Source: Triatoma infestans (lineage: Eukaryota; Arthropoda; Insecta; Hemiptera; Reduviidae). From it: a stretch of DNA of 64,000 nt. Positions 45,915 through 59,300 of the stretch are shown in pieces. The stretch spans positions 69,773 to 133,772 of the forward strand of contig JAAEAF010013204.1 in assembly GCA_011037195.1 (NCBI GenBank), in the 5' to 3' direction. A program made the position numbers and the translations under genes. Position 1 is the first letter of the stretch. Each line of letters starts with the position of its first letter. The notes beneath the pieces were generated by a model. That model worked only from the letters and a program-made list of their open reading frames with translations, did no database searches and had not been told where the DNA came from.

Positions 45915-47230
45915 AAGACTGGTGTTTACAAATTTAATTGTCCCGATTGAACTGCACGTATGTACGTAGGCCGCGACGGGAAGACGCCACGCCACAAAGT
46001 CAGATTTAAAGAATGCCTGCGCTTATAAAAATACAATAAAACAGACTCCAAATATGCTAACCACCTCATAAAATGCAATCACAAATTATTGTAAACAATG
46101 ATACTATTACAAGGTACAAAAGAAAAACGAATGGACATTCTAGAAAAATAAAAACATATACGAACACAAAACTATCTACAAAAACATAATGACCAAATAA
46201 ACTACAACTCAAACACACCTTCAAAGTCATTCCATACAACTAACCAATTCACAAATGCATTAATCAAAACAATATATATAGGGTAAAGTTAAGAGAGACG
46301 ACAGGGTAGGGAAGAAGACGCAGGCTTTACTTCTCCTGTTTGCCACTACATGGCGTGTTGCTAGTAAATCGAAGGGTAGAGAGATCAGAAGCGAACGTAT
46401 TTCAAAATTCTTCAGTTATATTGTGTGTCTGTGTTTTACAACATTTGTACGCATCAGCTATATCTCTGGTAAATACATGAATTTTCATAAGGCATTAGTA
46501 ATTTTGGTAATTATTTATATATGTACTATATTAATTGCAATTGAAATGAAAGATTTCCAAGCTGTAGTTCGACTTGTAGCCACAGCGTTTACCAAGTTTC
46601 ATGATGATCAATCTTTCCTTCATAAAGGAGAGGTGCGGCATCTCTTCTACCTAAGATGCGTCATCTCTACCATAATAGAGGAGAGACGGCCAAGTGTAGT
46701 GTACTTGTACTTTGTTACTGGAATAAATGAGAATGTCCTTATTTCCAAAAAATAACATTTTTTTGAGGATAATATTAGTTGACATATGTTTTATAGGCAT
46801 TACCTCTTTTATCTCCTATATTTTAATACAGCCTATATCTCACCAAACTTTACTCACTCATCTTATTAAAATACAAAAAACATGTCAACTTCTTAACTGA
46901 ACACCTCTTAATAGACTGACTATCTTCTGATTTATTACTCTAGTATTCAATCAATTCCTTTCATTCCCTTATCCAAGTCGATTCCCCCTCCCACCACTTA
47001 AATACAAGCAATTATACCAACATATACATATATACAACCAGGAAACCAACAAGTGTGAGTGTAACAGAAACATTAAGTTGAAGGGAATTCTCTACATGAA
47101 CTTGGTGAATTTGCTCTGACGATGGATGAAAATCCGAAACTTGTCAGGAACAAAATCAATATGCATGCTACGACGGATAAAATACCTGAAATTATATCAA
47201 CATTTTGTTACTATTCAACTACACCCAACA
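45915..47230 (+). mobile_element. Penelope-like element family 2, 3' fragment
   Basis: 45,915-46,100 reads in one frame KTGVYKFNCPD, stop, MYVGRDG...RFKECLRL, stop, KYNKTDSKYANHLIKCNH. This is a GIY-YIG endonuclease with GVY and YVG strands, broken by two internal stops. The family 2 terminus with a hammerhead-like motif lies at 47,100-47,200. The intervening 46,100-47,050 contains an unassigned 110-codon frame (46,423-46,755). The RT is absent. Joining the nuclease and the terminus into one copy is an inference from order and orientation. Confidence 0.6.
47116..47148 (+). ncRNA. Hammerhead-like motif (PLE family 2)
   Basis: CTGACGA (47,116-47,122), T, stem II GGAT-GAAA-ATCC (47,124-47,135), GAAA (47,136-47,139), CTTG, TC, then AGG. 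The core order matches family 1, but stem II has a completely different sequence that still pairs. Stem I is only about two pairs here. Confidence 0.4.
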
Positions 47231-48582
47231 TCATTTTCGAATCTTCTAGTCCCTCCATTCTCAAACTTGATTTTCTCTGATAGTCACCATTCTCTTTATG
47301 TTAATGGGACTTCACTTTATTATTCTTAACTAATAATGTTATTTAACCATTTAATTCATCACTATTTTAATAAGCTATTCTTATGATTGTTTCATTCATC
47401 TTAATACTTCTTTAATGGATGATAATTTATGAAATACATTTCTTTCGCTTGTATGATATATTTAATTTAACACTATCTCAAATTTATCTTTTTCTGCCAT
47501 CTGCCAACCTTTTGGCATATTTTCTTAGACGAATCCTGCATGTATTTTAGTGTTTTAACTATTATTTTATCCGCTTCTGAAAATATATAATACATTTTAC
47601 TTAATGTATATTTATTTTAATATAACAATATCTCCATCTTAAATCTACTTCTGCTTTCTTGCATGGTTTTCAATTGAATTAAGTGTAGTTTAATTAAATA
47701 AATATATACATCAATTATAGACGTACCAAGAATTTACTACATTAGTACCTAAGTTTACATACTAAAATTAAAATACCGTAAGATAAAAGATTGTAACTTA
47801 CACTATATAACACTTTCACAAAGAGACTTTTCAATAGACATTATTTATTATATACCAGTCGTTGAATTTTAATTTGTACTCACTTCTTTTCTGCTGTAGT
47901 ACACGCGATATACATACTTCTGTAACCTTATGACCTCCCACATACAACCGATCATTTTGTGGCGCGGGACGATTCTGAGAAAAAATATTCCATGTTCTGA
48001 CGATGAATGAGAATCCAAAATAATGAATCATGCTACGACGTTATCTAGTATTGCGGACTGAACTACTTATTCAAAAATACTTATAGGCTTCACGATTTCA
48101 TATTTTTTCCCTGTAGCTCCACCTAGAAATCCATCTCCATTCCTAAGGGCTGTCAGATTTTTATACATTAATCTTTAGTTTACATCTACCAACTGTTACA
48201 ATTACAATTCCTCACTAAGGAGTTAAAACATTAATTTAAAGAATGAAGATTTTGAGGCGTTCAAAACCAATAGTCTACATAACAGTCTGACCATACAGTT
48301 TCTAGGAAGCACTCCAATCCTTGTTGCACCAGGGAACTATCTAAATCGCTTATATAGTGAAAATTGGTAAGGACTGAGAATATATCTTAAGCCTACTCTC
48401 CGAGGAGACTTGTAATCTTTTTGTTATTTACAGCCATTTATGAACGACTAGGTTCAAGATAAATTTCATAAGAAAAAAAAAAGAAGCAAACTTGATTAAG
48501 AATACAATTATATTTATAATTTAATATTAATTATACAAAAATAAAATCATAATAAAAAATTAAGATTACTCGTGAAGTTTAT

Positions 48583-49680
48583 TCAAATAGGGCATACAAA
48601 GCCCGGGATGATGTCATAGTCCTTGCAATAGCTCGTTATATGTCTAACTTTCCGATCAGCCTCTCTGCTGGTCAATGTTTTCCTTAGCACACTATAGCAG
48701 CCTTTACATACTTAACGTTTCTTTCTGCCAGTCTTTTTTTTGACATGTTAGAATTATTTTTTTCTTTGGATGATCTTTCCTCTCGAAGATTTTCTGCCAA
48801 CTTCTTGAATTCATTATTCCTAATTTTGAAATGGAAAGCAAATTATAGACGTACAAATTATAATTTACTACATTAGTACCTAAGTTTACGTCAAAAATTA
48901 CTTTCCGGTACACTTTTTCTCACACAAGCATTATAAGAAGAAATTTGGTCGCTGAGATCGACTTCTTTTTTGGCATTACTCTACTCAATAATACATCTTG
49001 GTTTTAGTAGATCCTCATCTTTTCTATTCCTCTTCCCGGTACTCACTAGTGCGAAATGTGAGTTGCAATCATTAGAACAAGACGCTTATCAACCCATTTA
49101 ATTAATTTTACACCATTCTTTTCTACATAGGTAACTTCTTTTTTTCATTCTTTCTCCAAAATCTTTCCACTCCTTTCCTGTTCAGCAATAAAGAATTTTC
49201 ATGCCATATAAATTACTTACTAAACTAATACTTGAATAATAATTATCAGCATATAATAGTCTCCCTTCCTTTGGATTTATTAAATCTTATAATTCCATTA
49301 GAACTGATTCACCTAGTGATTGTAGAACAGTCCCTTTTCCGGTATACGCTTTTATGTTGCAGGTCTGCTGTACATAATTTATACAACTTGATCCCATATT
49401 TGTGAGATTTATTGGGAATATATTGACGAAAACATAACCTCTCTCGGAACGTTACCATGCTTTCATCCATGACAATATCTCTTCCGGGTTTTTGAATTTC
49501 AGAATGACTTTGTATTATCCGCGTAGCATGCATATTTATTGTATTCCTTACCGGTTTCGGATTTTCATTCATCGTCAGAGTAAAATGTTCAATTTGATAA
49601 GGATCTACATGTTTCTTTGGCGCATTTATAGAATATGCTAGAACTCTGAACACTCCAATAATCTTGCCCATTTAATGCTG
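48583..49680 (-). pseudogene. piggyBac-family transposase pseudogene
   Basis: Minus-strand pieces in order are GRDIVMDESMVTFRERLCF and RQYIPNKSHKYGIKLYKLC (the catalytic-core DES...K/R-x-x-x-x-QY-P-K-K-x-x-KFG-x-K motif). Next come LLYADNYYSSISL, KKEVDLSDQISSYNACVRKS and RKVIFDVNLGTNVVN, and finally LTSREADRKVRHITSYCKD. There are several frameshifts and stops. The N-terminal part is replaced by a Penelope family 2 terminus (49,500-49,600) that is read through in the same frame. Confidence 0.85.
49549..49578 (-). ncRNA. Hammerhead-like motif (PLE family 2) in piggyBac
   Basis: The minus strand has CTGACGA (49,578-49,572), T, GAAT-GAAA-ATCC, GAAA, CCGG, TAAGG. The last base of the predicted cleavage triplet is changed from C to A. 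The copy is embedded in the piggyBac frame. Confidence 0.35.
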
Positions 49681-50394
49681 AATTCATACGACTGACCATT
49701 TTACCTTACTTTTTTTTTTTTTAAGGGAATGATTTTAAAATGATTTTGCACTTTATAATTCTACAAACAAAATAAATTTATCTTACGGTTTATAAACATT
49801 GGAAATGTTATTATAAATGACTAAAAAAAAAAGAGTAAAAATTGGTTCTTAAAGAGATTGTGGTTTAGCATAGATTAGCTCATTTATTGGTTCTTAGAGG
49901 ATAATATTCTTAAATAATATATTGTTGAAAAATATTCGTGATTTTTAATAACACATCATTAGCTTCTTACTTATTTTATATTTTTTATAAATAATGTAAA
50001 AATTAAATAATTAATGAATGAATAAATAAATAATGAATTTCACTTAGAACAAACAGAAGTTTTAGAAAAACAAGTTCTACATAATATATCAAATTTATTT
50101 TTGCATTTTTTAAATAAATAGTTTAAAAAACTAAATCAGCTTTAAAAAAAAAAACTAGATTGCAGAGGAAGACGATTTTATCGACCTTAAAATTAAAGAG
50201 ACAAGAAGCTAGTTATATTTACAATTATATCTCATCTTATTTATCTTATTAAATTATATCTTATTTGAAAAAGAAATCTGGTATACATCTTACTACAAGG
50301 TACAAGTTGATTCACAGCCATTGATAATAATAGAAATATACAAGTCACGGCTGCTTCCATACAAATCATATATTTACACATTTTTTTTAGTATA

Positions 50395-53300
50395 CTATAT
50401 TTTTTTGGAGGTTTCTACTTTCATAGCTGTTTCCAAAAAATTAATCAGACTATTGAATACCTTGCATGCCTCAGGTAGACTATTCCTTTGAAAAAAAATT
50501 ATACATATATATATACAAAACAATACTAAAACCTCAAAGAAACTTTATAAAGACATTAACGAAAGTATATAGAGAGTAATTGGTCGGGAGTCGACTAAAA
50601 ATGTTGGATAATAGTAAATATGAAATATGTCATATCTAGGAATTATTGAAGGAAAATGTTTACGAAATCCCAAGTTTATGTTTTTACTTAGTTTGGCGTG
50701 TGCTAGTTTATGTATGTTTGACGTTGGCACACATTATTTTCATGAAATTTAATGTTTTTCCAATAGCTTTTGAATTTGGAGGGAATTAAAAAATGTGGCT
50801 TTTCGGGGAAAAACATCAAGTTTTGCTATAAAAGAAAAAAAAAAAAATCATAATTTCGATAGTCTGAAAATGGGATAGGGATTAATTTGATACAAATGTA
50901 ATGTACTCTAATCCAAAATTTTTGATCATACCTCCTACCAATCCAGCTGCATGATACACACAAAATTATTACTTACCTTATAGTATCGTTTTTAAAAAAA
51001 TCAACAACATCCTCTACAGTAAAAAAAGGGTCAGGATCTTCAATGTATGTTACCAGCGTATTATACACCGGCATAATTCCTCGAGTTTGAGCGTTAATTT
51101 GCCCTGGATGTATTCTTCCCAATCTATGGAATGAATATTATTACAGCGGCGATATTTTTTTTTTTTTTTTTTTTAAAGTGACAATTCAAATGATAATTAC
51201 CTATCTAAATTGACGCACATAAGTTTCAGAATTTTAAGATATTCAGATATCAGTTTAATATCAAAACTCTTAGGTAATACTGAAGCTCGGTCGCAAAGAA
51301 TAGGATCAGAAATGTTAATCCTTAAAACTTGAGCTAATGTGTAACTGTAAATGAAATTAATTTAAAAAATAAATTAAGGAAATGACCACATTAAGCCAGA
51401 CCCACAAAAAAATGAATCTGAAAAATATTTTAATCCCTTAAGTAATTAAACTGTTGTGATATTCATCATATTGTTAGGACCAACTGTAGATATCCTTGAC
51501 CTGCATGATTTACTTTTCTCGATATTCTTATCCAAGCTTTCAGGCTTAGATATATTCGGAGATCATCTTTTTACATTTAAATTTCATAAGTAACATTTCT
51601 TAACTTCTAAGTAACATTGCAGGGCTTAAGTACTCCCCAGAAAAGACAAGTTTGTTGACCCCGCGCTGAATAACTCAATCCTTCTCTCAAATAGGCTCTT
51701 GGCAGAAATTCGAACAAAATGGGAGTTTGTATCCCAATTACACTGTAGATAAATTTAGAGGCTTCATGAGTAAATCATTTTCATATTCAAGCATGGTATT
51801 ATCATTAAGCGTTACTTCGTCGCCAGCAGATTTTGGGATGCAACTCACTTTGTAGATGAAAACCTACTGCTTAAAAGGGGTGTGCTTCTCGGACAAGATT
51901 TATACAACATGCCATATCTAAGCTTGGTATCAAGCCTCCCTAAGAGGGAATTCTAGTAGCTGGTTTTTGTACAATAAAGTAATTGAAATGACTTAAATGA
52001 AATGAAGGAGAGAAGACGATTGCTTATCTCACGGTCTTGCAAAAGATTCTGGCCAGCAGGGACATTGACCGATGGCTCTTCATCACTTGAGGATCCTATC
52101 CTTCTTCATAATGGACTGACATGGATTTTTTTTTCACTAATTTGGGAAGCGCATTTGCCATGATTATTAATAAAATTGAAAAGAAAGTTAGAATTGAATT
52201 GGACTCTCCAATTTTAAGGCATTCGTTAGTGTCGTCTCAGGTGATCCCATTATGAACGGTATTATATTAGATATTTTTTATAAGAGAAATTATATATCAA
52301 TATCAAAAATGAGACTGTTAAAAATAATAAATGTGTGTAAATGTTTATTTATACCAAATAATCACTAACTTCCGGAATAATTTGTTGCAACGTTGAAGAG
52401 GCAATAAAAAAAAAAGGAAATTAAAATATACTTTTATAAATAAATGGACTTATATTCTTAAACAGACCTTTGTAAACAATCTCGTTTAATTAATTTCGTG
52501 AGCAAACATAATTTTACTTAAAGTAATTATTTCTTCAATTCAAATCTTTAAGAGTTTAATGTGCAAGAAAATAACTATGTATGTAGCGTACAGTAATTTA
52601 AAGGCTTAGTAAAACTACTGCACAATACTAGTTTCCTTTTAATAGCCGATGTGACGGCATATGGGGCTGCTAAAGAATCCATGCGACGCCCAGAGAAAAA
52701 AAATGTCCAAATCTAAAAGGAACCTAAATTGTAAGTGCCACTAACGGTCTGCAGAAGATACTCTTTGGAAGCTCCTTCTATCATGCAGATCAGATTATTC
52801 AAACAATGAATTATTAAAAAATAATTAATATAAGAGGTACTTCAATTAAATATTTAAGAAAAACAAAATAATAGAATTGAAAGAGAGTATTTTTTGAAGA
52901 GATAGTTACTCAGTTGACAGCACCGTTTAATTAATATACATATTATTAATATATGTATAACTAATGAGTAGTTGAATCTGGCCAATGTCAAGGGCTTAAA
53001 TTTTCTTATTATTTAATTCCAATTATATAAGATCAGAATTTTGGAGTAGATTTAAGTTTTTAACGTGTTAAGTATTCTGCGCCAAAGTAGAAATGAAATT
53101 AATATATGATTATAAAGTAGTTTTCAAGGTAGTAAGATAGAAAACAAATTTAGTCTTGACTTGGACTGCATTACAATACCAAAAGAAAGAAAGAAAAACA
53201 AATGAATACTTACCAATAACCAAAAATTATGGCCTCGAAAATTTGAAAATGTTCAATTGTTAATTTACAACACAAATCACTAAATGGAGTATTTGTCGAT

Positions 53301-56300
53301 GGATCACGAGATTTCAGAAAAGCTAAGTCATTTTCGAATTGTATAACTTCTAATTGGTAACATTCTTCAGAAGAAATTGATTTAGCTAATGTAAGGCACT
53401 TTCTCGCAATACTGTCCACTTCAAAAATCCTTAATTTACAATCTGGAAATAAGTGCAAAATAATGACAAAACTTATAAATTTAAAAGTCATATAAACAAA
53501 TTAAAACTATTTATTACAAATTCTAAACTAATCGTTACAAATTAATAATAACATTTTACTTAATTTACTTAGCTTCTTCCAGAGTCTGCTCTTGACTTAA
53601 CAATATAATGTCATCCGCATACTGAGATACAGAAATATCGTCTCTTAAGGTGGCCTTAAGACCCGCAGTATAAATATTGAACAGCAGGGGGCTGAGGACA
53701 GCACCTTGTGGTAGTCCCACATGCGTTATGGGTGGGCCGAGTATTCTGCTGCTGTATTAAATATCAGACACAAAACCTGCCAAGGAGTCTTAAGTGGAAT
53801 ATGTTTTTCTAAAGCCATGTTGGTAGTGTGAGATAATGGCATTTGCCTATGCCCAAAACTCCAATCTAGTTTTAAGAAGGCCTTCAAAAGTCTTACTAAT
53901 ACATAAGGACAATGCAATCAGGATAGGGAAGGATCTTTATTAGTTTCATAAGGGCACACTATCTGCCTTATTCCAATATCTATCCGCTTTCTTTCACCCA
54001 TACATTATTTAATACATTCAACAGTATCCTTTTCCATTTTCTCTCAAGTTGGTCAACAGAGGATAATAATGAATATTATCTTCTTTTCCAGGAGAGGTGT
54101 TAGAATTAGTTTTAAGGACAAGCAGGAGTTCATTGAAGGATAAGGGAACGTTTAATTTATGGGGGAGAGAAGAAGATATGTCAAGGATATTAACTAGATT
54201 TGGGCTGTTTCTTCAGCGAATTTAAAAATTCCTGAACCCACTCACCATTTGTACTTTTTTGACTGACATATCCATGTTTGAGAGCTCTAATGCCAATCCA
54301 AATCTCCTTTATGGGAGTATTTTTGCTAAATGAATTGCAAGAATGAATCCGCCCACTTCTGTATCATTTTAATTTTATATATTTTTCTGCAAAAGAAGGT
54401 TGTTCACTTAAAGCTGATAAAGTTTAATTGAACAAACAAAAAGATGCAAGGCATACTTGGTATTTAGGTACCCTATACCTAGTGGAAGAACTCTAACATT
54501 TCTATCCAGGTCACTGAGTTGATTTCCATAACTTTTTCAATGATGACATACAAGTCAGTGCTTTGATTGTAGCCTCATGTATTGAATAAGATTCACAATA
54601 TTACAATCTCCTTATTCTGATAATTCCTGTTAGATGATGAACATACCTTCCAAATGCTAAATTTCTAACTGAAAGATGCTGGAAAATTTGCTCAAGGCAG
54701 GACTAGACCCACACTCCCCAGCGCCAATTTCCGCAGATTATCTTGACTATCGAGAACCACCTAATGGTTATTTGTATTTTCAGAGCGGATTCTTTCCTTC
54801 TATTACTCACAGAGAAATATGTGACGAAGCAATAACTGTTGGACTTCGTTACAACGCGCGAACACGCTCAGCTATCAACACTTACTTGTTGAAGTCTGTC
54901 ACCAGACAAATCGTCGATCAGCTTTAACTTGTCTTTTTGTGTCTACTTGGAAAATGTTCACTACGATTTCAATAACAAAACAAAGTTAGAATGGTTTTTC
55001 AGTTGTTCTTGTCTTCCCATATTGCTTCTTTAGCTTCCATCACTTATGCAATTCCTACAATGAATCCGAGGCTTGGAGTACGTATCTATCTAGGGGGTGA
55101 TGTCGTTCACTTTGGAACATTTGAGCTATACAAAGTCATATGGGTAAAGGTGAAGAAACATAAGCAAAGCATTTTTTTGATCTAAGAAGTTAGATCACAA
55201 TAGGCTGATTCTCCGTCAGTTCGGAATTGGATCGGAATTTTAGTATCTGTAATTTTTTCTATACAGATTGCACAGGGTTTTGATCCCTCCTTATAGACAA
55301 ATAATAATAATATTGTTGAATATGTAGATTGGTCCGCAATGCATAATAATAATACTGATAATGTAAAATTACAGTGTGAATGATTATAATACTTACATGT
55401 CTTTAGTCTAAAAAATGAAGCAACATCATCAAGATAAATTTTATATTCTTTGGTTTTAAATATCTTTGTGGCATAATTTTGAAGTAATTCTAATAAAAGT
55501 TTTAAAGGAAGAGGAGGTTTTTCCGGCAAATGCCATAACCACATATTTCCATATTCACTTCGAAGACATAGTTGAATAACCTAAAGATTTAACACTCTAT
55601 GACTAATCAAAAAACCATATTCTATGTAAGCCATATCTTAAAAAAACCCTCTTACTTTATTCAAAAATTTGGTGAATACATTCGTGAGTCTATAAGTGTA
55701 AACATCACATTCTTTATTTTCCGCTGGTGCCTCTTCTAAAGGAAGTTTTCCTGAAAGAAACAATATTTGTTTTTGTTTTTTTTTAAAAAAGGTTCAAATT
55801 TTTTTTTATAAAGAAAAAAGCAGCACATTGTCTATAGACCCTTAGTGATCGCGAAGATAAGGCTTATTAGCCAACCTCCACAGAATCTAATCTACTCTGT
55901 CTAGCCAGGTATAATATTGTTATATTATATAATAAAAAGTAAACCTGTAGGTCCATTGGTCTGGAGTGCCATCTTTTCTAAAAGTTTATCATCGGATACT
56001 GTTATAATGTTATGAACTGAAGATTTCAATCTTAAGTTCTTGTCATTCGATAGTAGGACCTGAAAAAAAATTAATTAAGGAATTATCCAATAAAGTTACT
56101 ACCACATTTAAAGTTTTCTTTGGGAGAACACAGCGTGCTGATACCGCTTGTTTTGATTGGTTACGCTGGCGAATAACATCACACTGCAAAAGTGAATAGA
56201 ATTAAGGTTCATCGCTGAAATGATTATAATTTAAAATATAAGCGAATGAATATTCTGTTTGGTTGCGAAGTCTGTTACGAATTTCTCAACTATCTCATCA

Positions 56301-59300
56301 CCAGTTAGTTGCCTTGGTTGGAATGGGTTCCTTGTGATACGGATTCAAAAAAGAGATTCCGTCCACCTTGGATGAAATATCACGGTGAGCAAATATCTCT
56401 TTATGAAGTTACACATTTGATCAAAATAACAAGCGCAGAGAGGCAAAGGGAAATTTGGAGAGGAAAGAGTCGTAAGTGATGATGGTATTTTCTAGTTACT
56501 TATTACTTCTTTTTTATATCAAATATTGTCTATTTCAGGAAAAATTCATTCAGAAGAGACACCAACGGGAAGTAAGTTAATTATCTCTGTGAGTTTTTCC
56601 TATTCCGAGGACCTCAAAACATGTATTTCCAGTGAAAACTCAATTTCGTAAATCTGGCACGATCGCAATACTTCCTCTTACTAGAAGTAGAAGAAAGTAA
56701 AAAAAAAATCTGGTGTAAATAACACACAATTTTCTCTTACTGCAGTTTACAAAATTGTGATTAACAAATTTTTTCAAACATAATTTTATCCATCATAGCA
56801 CTTCATTTTGTTGGTTCTGAGAGGTTTCGGATTTTCATAAATCTTCAAAGTAAGGTTTGCAATCAATTTGTGTAGAGAGATGACTTACACTATATGTTTT
56901 AACCTGACTCTGACGATGGATGAAAATCAGAAACCGGTCAGAACTAACAAAATGAAGAATACTATGACGCATAAAATCATAGATGTTATCCAGCATTGCA
57001 GACCCAACCCATATTATAATTTTACTAAATGTTTGTCTTCAGTGTTACATACATCAATGGGAGAATCTAACCTAATGACTTTTTTGAGAAAAGTATAACC
57101 CCCAAACTTCTTTAAATGAACGAACATTCTCGGATAAAAATTTCCAACCAAAGTAATAGGTCTCTGTATTCATAGTTAGTGTAACAAATGTAATAAAATT
57201 CATCGGTGTTTTTTGGATAAAATCGTAGAAAAATGACAAACTGTTCAGTAAAAACTTGTTTTCTTCAAACTCGGAATTTTGGCAATATATATTTTTATGT
57301 AATTATTATTATTTAGATGACAGAATTGTATAATAAACTAAATTAGCATTTCAGAAGAAAATATAACCCCACCCCCTCTCCTAAAAACCTCCTTAAATGA
57401 CTTTACCATGAGAAATGTTGCAAACAAAAATTGTAGCTCTTTATATGTATAGTTCAAATAATTAATTTCAAGAAAATCATTGAAGACGTTTTAGGGAAAA
57501 AAGCAGAAAACTGAAAAATACTCTGGTAAAAACGCACTTCTAGTCATCCGGATATCTCCAAATTCGGAATTTCGACAACATATTTAATTCTAATTAATTT
57601 TATTTACAAGATAGAATTGTGTAATACACAAAAATCCTACTTACCACATTATGACCACTTGAAATTAACTGAATACAGCATTTTATAATATGATCATCTG
57701 GAATTTCAACATAAAAGCTTGGACAATGTTCTGCAGCTTGTTGTTGTGTTTGCCAGACAACATTGGATGAATGGCATGTAGTACACTCAAGTAAATAACT
57801 AATAGCTTTTCTAGCAGCCGAAGATATATGAGATGCGTCTTTCATTTTTAAACAATCTAGTTCTTTCAATACTTGCCAGGGAATAACAATTACGTTTTCC
57901 ATACTACCATCAGTAGAAATCACTTTTAACTTTTTAATAACTCGAAGAGAACTGATCAAAACGTTTGTATCAATAACGTAATGTACTACATTGTTATCTG
58001 GTGCTATATTAATCTGTAATGGTGAATCTTGCCAATCCATCATTTCAACTTTTTCATGATTTTCAACAGCATTACGAACTGTTTGTAACTGCAATAATAA
58101 AAATAAATAAAATTCAATTAGCTAGCAGATTGGCAATGTTATGTTTTAAAAATATTTTGACTTTACGTTTCATAAGCCCATAGATCCGTATTTTTATTAA
58201 AAAACTGCTTATTATTCGCTCATCGGAGATAATTTCTTCATCCGAACATCTACCGAAATATATGCTAAATTAATAACTTAGAAAGTAATGTGACAATAAA
58301 TTTTGGGTGATACAACTCTTCTCTAAAAGTCAAATTTCTCAGCTTTTATTCTTTAGGCGAAATAGTTTCCAAACAGTGATAACATGAGGCGCAGAAGGTC
58401 ATTAAGATTACTCTACTATTTAGATCCCACTTATCTGCGGGGCCATGAATGTTGGATCCTCTAAAGGAAACGAACCCTGATCCCTCGCACCAAAGGCGAA
58501 GAAAGCTTTAGAGCAATAATTTTATTTTAATCAAAATAATTCTTGGGTTTTGTATATATATATACTAATTATATACAAATATATATAATAAATAGAATTT
58601 AAAAAAATATAGAAGAAGGGGAAGTTAGAGATTAAAGATATCTTAAGATATTGTAGTCAGGCAGATTGCTGCCGGGCGGAGGCTCCTTAAGAGAGTTTGG
58701 GCGGGGAAGAGCCACATTGGCTTAGGTCACGCGCGTTCGGGCACCCATGATTATTAATAATAATATATAGAAAAGTGTGCTATTAGAAGAATCCATGAAA
58801 TGTATAAATATAATTAATGAATATATAAAAATGAAATAATAAGATGAAAAGAATACAAAGTAATTAGAGTTTTAAACTATCAATGCATTTACATTTTTAA
58901 AAATTCCTATATCCTAGCACTGAATCCAATCGTGCTCATCTCCAACAAACCTACTCTAATCAGTTTTAGGATGAAGAAAAGAACGTACTTTTTGCCATGA
59001 AATGTGCGTTTTAAAACTTAATAAAGGAAAGTAAATAAATCGAATTGATTATAGTAATTGAGGCACCGACAAGGGTATCTTTTTTTTATAAATGTAGTAG
59101 CTTATTAGTAAATTCTAAACTCCTTCCGAAAATCACTTCTCATATAAAAGAGAAACTCGAGGATGTGAATTGTTTGAGAAAAGATTGAAAGAGAGAGAGG
59201 CAGATAGCTTATGTTGTTAAAAATGAGTTGTATTAACACTCAAAATTTTTTGCCATTCTATCTACAAATCATACACATATATCAAAATAAGTAGTGACAT

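Noticed and set aside
46423..46755. 110-codon ORF as a small membrane protein gene
   Set aside because: It has a hydrophobic stretch but lies between the two parts of a Penelope-like fragment, with no conservation evidence. Left as unassigned.
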